A stretch of DNA of 32,500 bases from Betaproteobacteria bacterium. Lineage in GTDB: Bacteria > Pseudomonadota > Gammaproteobacteria > Burkholderiales > Rhodocyclaceae. Numbering within the stretch: the stretch's first letter is position 1; every line of letters begins with the position of its first letter. A program made the position numbers and the translations under genes. Below are positions 7,642 to 14,359 of the stretch, in pieces. The notes under the pieces were generated by a model. The model was given only the letters and a program-made list of their open reading frames with translations. It was not told the origin of the DNA and ran no database searches. The DNA lies in contig WREK01000010.1 of NCBI GenBank assembly GCA_009779355.1, positions 1 to 32,500 on the forward strand. Direction: 5' to 3'.

Positions 7642-8736
7642 TCAACACCCCAGTTGATTGATTAAATGTATCGCACCTTGACCATCCACTATATTTGCAG
7701 CGATTCGGCTCATGGCTATATACTGCTGCGGTGATGCTAGGTTAGCGTGTATTAATCTAGGTATCGCCTCCATAATCTCCCCCACATCCTGCACCACATA
7801 CGCTGCACCAGCATGCTCCAACCCTCGTGCCACCGCACGTTGATTGTCTGCCAAAATCAGCATTAGGGTTGGTAATCCCAAGCAACAGCGTTCCCACGAT
7901 GTGGAACCCGCAGCACCAATCGCCAAATCGCTATCAGCCATCAATTTCGCCATGTCGCTGGCGCCCACGAGGACTTCAGTTGGCCACGGCATATCTTTAG
8001 ACAGACAGCAGACCATTTCTAGCCAAGGCGCCGTCATTCCCATGACCACGGTGATGCGACAGTTCGCCGGAAGCGCAGACAATTTTAGCGCTTCCAGTAT
8101 TCGTCCGGTAACATTGTCTTTATCAACACCACCAATGCTGATCAGGATGTGCCTGATTTCAGGGTTGCTCCTGCGAACCAGACTGTAATCCCGCATTGCG
8201 GCAAACTCGGGGCGCAGCAACGCAAATTTTGGACCGATCAACAGTTTGCAAGTCGTTGGCACACGGTTCAGGTAATCCGCCGCTTGACGGCCCAGATTCT
8301 GGTCGAGTAACAACTCGCAGTCGTGCTCGCGATCCGCGAGGTCGTCGATTACCATGATCCGCCGACATTTGTCCCGCATACTGCGTTCCCATCGCGCATC
8401 AAGCGCGTAGTGATCGACAATCAGCCAATCGTCGCTCACATCACCCAGAATATTCAGGGTCTGCGTCGCATCAGTCTGCCAGTCGGTGCCTAACCAGGCC
8501 GCGTACGCAGTTGCAGTGGACTCGCTCGCATACCCTTCCGCTATTGTCGCAGCAGGCAGCAGCAGCACAGCAAATCCTCGTTGCTGTATCGTTTCAAGCA
8601 AATTGCCGGGATGCTCCCGGCACACAAAACGACATACCGCGCCTTTACCGCGTAGCGCATCGGCCAGCGTCAGGCAGCGCATAACATGGCCAGTGCCGAT
8701 CTGCAGGGAGGCATCGACGCGAAATACAAATCTCAT
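7642..8736 (-). CDS. pseG: UDP-2,4-diacetamido-2,4,6-trideoxy-beta-L-altropyranose hydrolase PseG
   Basis: Removes UDP from the diacetamido sugar, the fourth Pse step. 364 residues from the ATG at 8736; a TTG five codons upstream directly abuts the methylase stop and is an alternative. It is a GT-B, MurG-like fold. The N-terminal motif IGTGHVMRCLTLADAL carries the conserved catalytic His, and the C-terminal nucleotide site has ILISIGGVDKDN and IGAAGSTSWERCCLGLPTL. Length matches PseG. No clear ribosome-binding site is seen, in keeping with translational coupling to the preceding gene. Confidence 0.92.
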   Translation of the reverse strand: MRFVFRVDASLQIGTGHVMRCLTLADALRGKGAVCRFVCREHPGNLLETIQQRGFAVLLLPAATIAEGYASESTATAYAAWLGTDWQTDATQTLNILGDVSDDWLIVDHYALDARWERSMRDKCRRIMVIDDLADREHDCELLLDQNLGRQAADYLNRVPTTCKLLIGPKFALLRPEFAAMRDYSLVRRSNPEIRHILISIGGVDKDNVTGRILEALKLSALPANCRITVVMGMTAPWLEMVCCLSKDMPWPTEVLVGASDMAKLMADSDLAIGAAGSTSWERCCLGLPTLMLILADNQRAVARGLEHAGAAYVVQDVGEIMEAIPRLIHANLASPQQYIAMSRIAANIVDGQGAIHLINQLGC

Positions 8737-8751
8737 GTTCGGCAATGTCAA

Positions 8752-9378
8752 TCAGACTGACTTTTCCATCAAGAACCAGGAAATGTCATCTTGTGGGAAA
8801 TTAGGATCACGTCGGTATGCAAAACCATAATCGACTAGGCGCAGAGATGAAAAACGATCCAACATCTCTCCACAAAAATCCCGCTTGAACAACCGATTTG
8901 CATGTCCGCGATATGGAATAGTGACGGGAGAAGGGTTGTAATATTCACAAACCAATATATAGCGGTTACTTGCTGTGTAGAGACGATCATAGACTTCTGT
9001 GAGTTGCTCAGGATCAATATGGATCAAAACCCCTTTTATTAATGTAATATCATATTTTATTATGGAATCAAATTCCAGGATGGATTTTCGATGCACATTG
9101 TCTGGCGGCAAAAACTCCAAGAGTTGAGCAGCAGCCGTAGGATTGATTTCAATCGCGTGCAAATCCATGCAAGGAAAAAGCAATCGCAGGGCACGAAGAT
9201 TCATCCCGATATTTGCTCCGAATTCGATACATGAGTTCGGTGCAGCAACCATATTGAGCGATTTTGAGAAGAATGCGAGATTTGCTGCCAATAAGTTGCT
9301 GCTAGCATTGCGTTCAATGTACTGATCCCCAAACTCTCCGGCCCAGAATGCTTCTTGCTCTGTTTTGAATAAACTCAT
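8752..9378 (-). CDS. Pseudaminic acid biosynthesis-associated methylase
   Basis: A 208-residue class I SAM-dependent methyltransferase of the group repeatedly found inside pse clusters. The start at 9378 has an AAGGAGG ribosome-binding site and overlaps the pseF stop by four bases (ATGA); the longer ORF to 9432 is not supported. It begins with KTEQEAFWAGEFGDQYIERN (5-24), a hallmark of the group, then the SAM-binding CIEFGANIGMNLRALRLL and the acidic end of strand 2, LHAIEIN. The substrate is not established. Methylation of Pse, its precursor or the glycoprotein or glycan are possibilities. Confidence 0.82.
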   Translation of the reverse strand: MSLFKTEQEAFWAGEFGDQYIERNASSNLLAANLAFFSKSLNMVAAPNSCIEFGANIGMNLRALRLLFPCMDLHAIEINPTAAAQLLEFLPPDNVHRKSILEFDSIIKYDITLIKGVLIHIDPEQLTEVYDRLYTASNRYILVCEYYNPSPVTIPYRGHANRLFKRDFCGEMLDRFSSLRLVDYGFAYRRDPNFPQDDISWFLMEKSV

Positions 9379-10073
9379 TGCCACCTCCTTGTTGTATTGA
9401 GTGCCTTGTATAGCAATTCGGCACGCTCCCAATCCTCCTTCGTATCGATGTCAACGACACGCCAAGCAGGTATCAGATAACCAACTGCATTGTCATGAAT
9501 GCGCTGCTTCTCCAACCAAGACGTCCGCGCCCCCCAATAGAACTGCCCCGTATCGTGGTAGGCAGGTTCGAGGTCTTGCGTTCTTGTGAGTTCGTATTCT
9601 GGATATATCGGCACCATGTTTCCTTCTACCGTTCTGCGCATGGCTCTCTGGATAGCTGAGGGGAATTTGGTAACCGGAAAACAAAAATCGGCATGCCCCT
9701 CCAGAAACAATTTCAATGCCGCCTGTAAATCCATAGGCTGAAGGAAAGGAACCGCAGGATAGATGCAGCAGATCAAATCCACATCCCATCCGAGTACTTC
9801 GCAAGACTGGATCGCATGGGCGATGACTGGAATTGTCGGCGTATGGTCGTCGGCCAGTTCGGATGGGCGAGTAAATGGCGTTTCAGCGCCAAGGAAGGCA
9901 GCCATTTCAGCAATTTCAGCATCATCGGTCGATACGAGAACATGCTCAAACAGGCCGCTCTGCTGTGCGGCAGAAATTGCATAAGCAATCATCGGTTTTC
10001 CGCAGAAGTCACGGATGTTCTTGCGTGGGATGCGCTTGCTTCCACCCCGGGCGGGAATGATAGCGAACCTCAT
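9375..10073 (-). CDS. pseF: Pseudaminic acid cytidylyltransferase PseF
   Basis: Activates pseudaminic acid with CTP to CMP-Pse, the last step before transfer. 232 residues, normal for PseF. The CTP-binding signature IPARGGSKRIPRKNIRDF is at residues 5-22, followed by KPMIAYAI, VSTDDAEIAE, and the C-terminal DTGQFYWG and VDIDTKEDWERAE that set PseF/NeuA apart from KdsB. It overlaps pseC by four bases upstream and the methylase by four bases downstream, so the three genes are tightly coupled. Confidence 0.93.
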   Translation of the reverse strand: MRFAIIPARGGSKRIPRKNIRDFCGKPMIAYAISAAQQSGLFEHVLVSTDDAEIAEMAAFLGAETPFTRPSELADDHTPTIPVIAHAIQSCEVLGWDVDLICCIYPAVPFLQPMDLQAALKLFLEGHADFCFPVTKFPSAIQRAMRRTVEGNMVPIYPEYELTRTQDLEPAYHDTGQFYWGARTSWLEKQRIHDNAVGYLIPAWRVVDIDTKEDWERAELLYKALNTTRRWQ

Positions 10074-11230
10074 AGGCCCATCGCCTCCTTGATTGCAGCG
10101 ATTACTTCGTTTTGCTGCTCATCCGTCAGCATCGGGTGCATTGGAATACTGATGGTCTCTGTGTAGTAGCGCTCAGCTTTGGGGAAATCGCCTGCCTTGA
10201 ACCCCATTTGCTGATAGTAAGGTTGCGTGTGCACCGGGATGTAGTGCAGGTTGACGAGAATGTCCCTGGCCCGCAAGGCTTCAAACACCTGCAAATGCGT
10301 CCTGTTGATTTTGTCCAGTTGCAACCGGATCACGTAGAGGTGAAATGCCGAGTATCCGTCCGGGTGTTGCCACGGAAGGGTCAGCGGCAGTTCAGCAAGC
10401 AGCCGATCGTAGCGTTGCGCAATTTCGTGGCGGCGCACCACGTAATGCTCCAGCCGCGTCATCTGGCTCGCACCAAGAGCGGCCTGGATATCGGTCATGC
10501 GATAGTTGAAGCCCAGCGCCACCTGCTGGTAGTACCAGGAGCCATCCATGAGCCTGGTCATCAGCGCCGGATCGCGGGTAATACCGTGGCTGCGTAGCAA
10601 ACCGAGTTGGATAGCCAGTTCGTCGCTGTTGGTTACGGCCATGCCGCCTTCGGCGGTGGTGATGATCTTGACCGGATGGAAGCTGAATACGGTGATGTTG
10701 CTGTAGCGGCAGTTGCCAATGGGTTCATTCAGATATCGACCGCCAATGGCATGCGAGGCGTCTTCGATGATCTTGAAGCCAAAACGCTGCGCCAGCGCGT
10801 GGATAGCGCGCATGTCACAGGGCTGGCCGGAAAAGTGGACGGGAACGACGATCTTGGGAAGGCGACCTTCTTTCTCGGCAAGCAGAAGCTTTCTTTCGAG
10901 TGCTTCGGAACACAGGTTGTAGGTGCGCGGGTTGATATCAACGAAATCCACCCGTGCACCGCAGTAAAGAGCACAGTTGGCAGAAGCGACAAAGGTGTTC
11001 GGCGTTGTCCAGAGCCAATCTCCCGGGCCCAGTCCCAAAGCCAGGCAGGCGATATGCAAGGCAGATGTCGCGCTGTTAACGGCGATGGCGTGACATGCAC
11101 CACAGTGCTCCAGCACGGCTTGTTCAAAGCGCGGAATCGCCGGCCCTTGCGTCAAGTTGACAGATTTCATGACATCGACAACTGCGTCGATGTCTGCCTG
11201 TGTAATGTGTTGTTGACCGTATCTGATCAT
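10070..11230 (-). CDS. pseC: UDP-4-amino-4,6-dideoxy-N-acetyl-beta-L-altrosamine transaminase PseC
   Basis: A PLP aminotransferase of the DegT/DnrJ/EryC1 family for the second Pse step, using glutamate to aminate the 4-keto product of PseB. From the ATG at 11230 it has 386 residues and the family-typical opening MIRYGQQHITQADIDAVVDV; the ORF extends to another ATG at 11278, and neither has a good ribosome-binding site. PLP-site features are NSATSALHIACLALG, IEDASHAIGG and the Schiff-base lysine in FSFHPVKIITTAEGG (Lys188). It follows the wzx stop closely and overlaps pseF by four bases. Confidence 0.93.
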   Translation of the reverse strand: MIRYGQQHITQADIDAVVDVMKSVNLTQGPAIPRFEQAVLEHCGACHAIAVNSATSALHIACLALGLGPGDWLWTTPNTFVASANCALYCGARVDFVDINPRTYNLCSEALERKLLLAEKEGRLPKIVVPVHFSGQPCDMRAIHALAQRFGFKIIEDASHAIGGRYLNEPIGNCRYSNITVFSFHPVKIITTAEGGMAVTNSDELAIQLGLLRSHGITRDPALMTRLMDGSWYYQQVALGFNYRMTDIQAALGASQMTRLEHYVVRRHEIAQRYDRLLAELPLTLPWQHPDGYSAFHLYVIRLQLDKINRTHLQVFEALRARDILVNLHYIPVHTQPYYQQMGFKAGDFPKAERYYTETISIPMHPMLTDEQQNEVIAAIKEAMGL

Positions 11231-11299
11231 GTTGTCGAAATAGTGTGAATCACCGTATGTGTGATATGCCTGAGTCATACGAAGCCGGATTGTATTTCA

Positions 11300-12559
11300 T
11301 CATGCAGAAGCCTGCGCTATCACTGGTTGCACGGTACGTCCTTTCAAATAACAAACACTTTTCCATAATAAAATGAATGCGAACGCGGTACTCAATCCCA
11401 TAGGAATGGCTGTGAGCGGTGACTGGAACCGGATGAATAGCGAGGTTGTCGCGATGAATACAAACAAGCTGAGGATATGGCTTGCAATGATCGGGCGATC
11501 TCTGCCTTGTGCGTACAAAGCGTAGTGGGGAATCATGCTGAATTCACAAATGACCATTGCAAACAACAGTCGGCCATATAGCGCTTGGTGCTTGAAGTAA
11601 AAATCATTTCCTATCCATGTAAGCAAATATGGAAGCACTATTAATGTAGCAACAGAAAATAACGCGGTAAAGATAATGACCAGCAGGAGCATTTTGCGCA
11701 AAAGCCTCCGGAATTCACCCGCTTGGTTGTTATGATGAGCTTTGATGAGTGCCGGGTAACTATAAGAAAAAACGCCGGCATCAAGGAACACTGACAACGT
11801 GCCCACCATCCCCATAAAAAGTGTGTATGCACCAACCACTTCGATGCTAATCGCTGCCTCCAGCCAATACCGATCCAATGTCTGGATTCCCCGAAGTGCC
11901 AGCGTAGCCAGAAGAAAAGGGATGCAGATTTTCAGCCCTTTGATGATCCAACCCCAATTCACTGACTGTTGCCATCCACCGATTTTCATTTTTCGGAGAC
12001 GATAAATGGCAAAAGAAACGGCCATCACCCCGGCTAAGGACCAAGCTGCGAAAACATAGTTCAATGTTCTGGCTGTCTCTTCATAATACATGAGCGCAAC
12101 AATGGCCAGCGCCCAACTCCCTTGTCTGATAAACAGCAGCACGCTCGACATGAGCTGTTCCGAGATGGCGATCAAGAGTCTGCCAAGTTCCTGGTTGATG
12201 TGCTCAAAGATCAAAATAACCACGAACCAAGGCAGCAGACCGACAGGCAAAACATTAAATACGAACAGAAGGCAAAATAGCGGGATGCATACCGCATATA
12301 GCACGCCTGAAAGCGCTACCTGGTTTTTGAGAATTGCACCCCACTCCTTTTTATCTCTTTTAATTATTTCCCTGGTTGTGTACGTATAAAAATCCAGTCC
12401 CATGGGATAAAGCGCATAGCCAACGGTCACGGTAAAAAGACCGTATATGCCCATAGACGAAGGCGCAATGAATCGCGCAAGAAAAAAAATGAACAGAAAC
12501 CGGCTGGCGATGGTCGTCCCGCGCAGCACAATATTCATTATTACATTGCTCGAAATCAT
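11300..12559 (-). CDS. Wzx-type polysaccharide flippase
   Basis: A 419-residue inner-membrane protein with about twelve to fourteen hydrophobic segments, matching the MATE/MVF-like polysaccharide export family that flips undecaprenyl-linked repeat units to the periplasm. Typical features are RGTTIASRFLFIFFLARFIA near the N-terminus and a mid-protein RGIQTLDRYWLEAAIS, which corresponds to the conserved 'D-x-hydrophobic-hydrophobic' region of these flippases. It lies between galE and pseC and fits a Wzx/Wzy-dependent pathway with the polymerase downstream. An AAGAAG-like ribosome-binding site precedes the ATG at 12559. Confidence 0.8.
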   Translation of the reverse strand: MISSNVIMNIVLRGTTIASRFLFIFFLARFIAPSSMGIYGLFTVTVGYALYPMGLDFYTYTTREIIKRDKKEWGAILKNQVALSGVLYAVCIPLFCLLFVFNVLPVGLLPWFVVILIFEHINQELGRLLIAISEQLMSSVLLFIRQGSWALAIVALMYYEETARTLNYVFAAWSLAGVMAVSFAIYRLRKMKIGGWQQSVNWGWIIKGLKICIPFLLATLALRGIQTLDRYWLEAAISIEVVGAYTLFMGMVGTLSVFLDAGVFSYSYPALIKAHHNNQAGEFRRLLRKMLLLVIIFTALFSVATLIVLPYLLTWIGNDFYFKHQALYGRLLFAMVICEFSMIPHYALYAQGRDRPIIASHILSLFVFIATTSLFIRFQSPLTAIPMGLSTAFAFILLWKSVCYLKGRTVQPVIAQASA

Positions 12560-12603
12560 TACGTGCTTCTTGGAATCACTACAAAGCAGTAGATATCAGC
12601 CGG

Positions 12604-12625
12604 ACCCCGGCCTGAAGGCCGGGGT
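12604..12625. repeat. Palindrome 1 of three: 9-bp stem, TGAA loop
   Basis: ACCCCGGCC, loop TGAA, GGCCGGGGT. A perfect stem in the spacer between galE and wzx, read on the minus-strand transcript. A similar CCCCGGCC hairpin occurs at 26604-26623. Confidence 0.75.
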
Positions 12626-12642
12626 TTCGGCGACTTGACTTA

Positions 12643-12670
12643 TTTGGCAGGGGTGCAAACCCCTGCCAAA
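12643..12670. repeat. Palindrome 2 of three: 12-bp stem, GCAA loop
   Basis: TTTGGCAGGGGT, loop GCAA on the plus strand (TTGC on the minus-strand transcript), ACCCCTGCCAAA. A perfect 12-bp stem 17 bases from palindrome 1. On the minus-strand transcript it ends in UUU-free sequence, so a standard terminator is not obvious. Confidence 0.75.
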
Positions 12671-12684
12671 AATCGTGGCGAGCA

Positions 12685-12706
12685 TGACAGGCATGAATGC
12701 CTGTCA
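12685..12706. repeat. Palindrome 3 of three: 10-bp stem
   Basis: TGACAGGCAT, GA, ATGCCTGTCA. A perfect stem 14 bases from palindrome 2, overlapping the stop codon of galE, so the galE 3' end lies within it. Confidence 0.7.
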
Positions 12707-13735
12707 CGGACTTATTGCTCGACTGGTGCACGACTCCAACCCGATGCACCTCTGAAATTTCCATGTGCTCGCACACATATCGAAAAGGCCGCGCCGCGCC
12801 CGCCATCCCAACTCCCGCCCGGCTTTTCCAGGATTGGCATAACAGGCCGCCACATCCCCCGTGCGGCGGGGCACAATCTGGAAAGGTACGGCATGACCGC
12901 TGGCACTGGCGAACGCTGCCACCATCTCCAGCACGCTGTAACCCTGCCCCGTCCCAAGATTGATCGCATAGCAGCCGGGATGCTCGGCAAGCCAGGGAAG
13001 CGAGGCCGCGTGACCTTCCGCCAGATCCATGACGTGAATATAGTCGCGCACTCCGGTTCCGTCCGGTGTGGGGTAATCGTTGCCGAACACTGAAAGTTCC
13101 TTGAGTTCCCCAGCCACAACCCGTGCAATATAAGGCATCAGGTTGTTGGGAATACCCACCGGATTCTCCCCAATCAGCCCACTTTCGTGCGCGCCGACCG
13201 GATTGAAATAGCGAAGGCAAACAATGCACCAAAGCGGGTTCGAAGCGGACAAGTCGCGCAACATTTCTTCGATATGCAGTTTTGTGCGTCCGTAGGGATT
13301 GGTCGCGGAAAGCGGATGCATCTCGTCCAGCGGTAAATACTGTGGCTCGCCATACACAGCGGCGCTACCGCTGAATACCAGTGTACGTATTTCCGCTTTG
13401 CACATGGCTTCCAACAAACTGATCGTGCCTTCAACATTATTGGCATAGTATTCAATCGGTTTTTGCGCCGACTCGCCTACTGCCTTTAACCCGGCGAAAT
13501 GCATTACCGCTTCGACCGCATGCTGTTTCAACGCATCTGCGAGCGTTTCTGCCGCACGAATATCCGCTTGGATGAAAATCGGCATTTTGCCGGTAATTTG
13601 TTCTATTCGAACCAGAACACCTGCATCGCTGTTGGACAAATTGTCGTAGAGGACAACACGGTGTCCCGCCTGAAGCAACACCACTGCCACATGGCTGCCG
13701 ATATAACCCATACCGCCAGTCAGTAGAATATTCAC
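12704..13735 (-). CDS. galE: UDP-glucose/UDP-GlcNAc 4-epimerase GalE
   Basis: Interconverts UDP-Glc/UDP-Gal (or the N-acetyl forms) for the glycan. It is an extended short-chain dehydrogenase: NILLTGGMGYIGSH (2-15) binds NAD, FSGSAAVYG holds the active-site Ser, YGRTK is the YxxxK catalytic pair, and RYFNPVGAH and RDYIHVMDLAEGH follow. The start is probably GTG at 13735 (343 residues); another GTG at 13762 lies inside an inverted repeat. The usual C-terminal W-Q-x-N-P-x-G-Y ending is replaced by KFQRCIGLESCTSRAISP and the stop falls in a palindrome, so the tail appears rewritten by repeat insertion. This is not PseB. Confidence 0.88.
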   Translation of the reverse strand: MNILLTGGMGYIGSHVAVVLLQAGHRVVLYDNLSNSDAGVLVRIEQITGKMPIFIQADIRAAETLADALKQHAVEAVMHFAGLKAVGESAQKPIEYYANNVEGTISLLEAMCKAEIRTLVFSGSAAVYGEPQYLPLDEMHPLSATNPYGRTKLHIEEMLRDLSASNPLWCIVCLRYFNPVGAHESGLIGENPVGIPNNLMPYIARVVAGELKELSVFGNDYPTPDGTGVRDYIHVMDLAEGHAASLPWLAEHPGCYAINLGTGQGYSVLEMVAAFASASGHAVPFQIVPRRTGDVAACYANPGKAGRELGWRARRGLFDMCASTWKFQRCIGLESCTSRAISP

Positions 13736-13756
13736 AAAGCAATCGCTCTTATAAAC

Positions 13757-13865
13757 GGGCACCTCGAAAAACTCCCTTGTTTCATGGAGTCAGAAAAATT
13801 TCCCTTCGATTTCATTGGAAAAACTTTTGCTCTTTTAGCGAAACCCGATGTTTTTCGAGGCGCCC
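13757..13865. repeat. 109-bp inverted-repeat element upstream of galE
   Basis: The 16-base ends GGGCACCTCGAAAAAC (13757-13772) and GTTTTTCGAGGCGCCC (13850-13865) are reverse complements with one mismatch. The element starts exactly where similarity of the adjacent gene stub to UDP-sugar dehydrogenases ends, which suggests an insertion. It lies in the leader or promoter region of galE, and one alternative GTG start sits in its arm. No coding capacity. Confidence 0.55.
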
Positions 13866-14004
13866 ATCCATGAACACGCCTCCGGGTCTCAGGCTGTTCA
13901 GCAATGTTTCCGTGGACATGGCGAGAGAGATATTGCCGGTGCGATGCTGCGGCAACGATGACATTCGCCTCGGGCAACGCATCCCACGACATCAATAACG
14001 ACAT
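13866..14004 (-). pseudogene. C-terminal stub of UDP-N-acetylhexosamine 6-dehydrogenase (WbpA/TviB-like), frameshifted
   Basis: Read on the minus strand, one frame gives WDALPEANVIVAAASHRQYL, matching the late NAD-dependent sugar dehydrogenase segment 'WDxLPxADAIVxAVxHRxY'. A second frame, entered near 13930, continues with SLAMSTETLLNSLRPGGVF and then MD, matching the 'LLxKLxPGGVFxDVK' segment. Homology then stops at the inverted-repeat element. The gene is therefore truncated at both ends and shifted once. Such dehydrogenases make UDP-hexosaminuronic acids and are often neighbours of epimerases, so this is probably what is left of an older glycan cluster. Confidence 0.6.
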
Positions 14005-14359
14005 CCTGAGGCAAAGCCGCAGATTCGTTCAGATTCGTTGGGAGTAACATTCATTTTAATAATCCGTATTCCAAGCAGGCTACCGCCCTACCGTGACACG
14101 TTCAGCAAGCGCAGGAATAACCGAAAAAAGGACGCCCGGAAACGGGAAGCCTTGCGGCGTGTACCCGATGGGCGAAACGTGTAAGGATATGTTATTGCGT
14201 GCCCGGAAACAACATCTTGACATTTTTCTCCCTTTCCTGTTATTCAAAACCGCTGGGCGAGGCCGCCACAGCACGCCTGCCCACAGGCATCAGCGCTGTG
14301 TCGAAACAGAAAAGAGGTATGCTAAAGGCATAACGCCGCACGTGGCGGCGTATCCGACA
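14005..14359. other. Intergenic region downstream of ctpA
   Basis: Holds a short tandem duplication (CAGATTCGTT, near 14021-14040) and a possible 47-codon minus-strand ORF (14080-14223). That ORF has a good AAGGGAG ribosome-binding site but no recognisable product. The remainder shows nothing I can identify and may be decayed sequence of the older glycan locus. Confidence 0.3.

Noticed and set aside
10607-11248. 213-codon plus-strand ORF opposite pseC
   Set aside because: Antisense shadow of pseC, with no ribosome-binding site or family features.
12643-12670. Hairpin as a Rho-independent terminator of galE
   Set aside because: The stem is strong, but no U-run follows on the minus-strand transcript and two more hairpins flank it; listed as a repeat instead.
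12604-12706. CRISPR array
   Set aside because: The three palindromes have different sequences and there are no repeated units with spacers.
12579-13232. 217-codon minus-strand ORF across galE
   Set aside because: It is a shadow frame of galE that runs through the three hairpins, with no family match.
12704-13735. The epimerase as PseB
   Set aside because: It has GalE motifs (NILLTGGMGYIGSH, RYFNPVGAH, RDYIHVMDLA) and GalE length; it lacks the PseB-type opening with a GTGSFG-like motif.
14080-14223. 47-codon minus-strand ORF with a good ribosome-binding site
   Set aside because: No recognisable features, odd composition and in a decayed region; kept only as a note within the intergenic entry.
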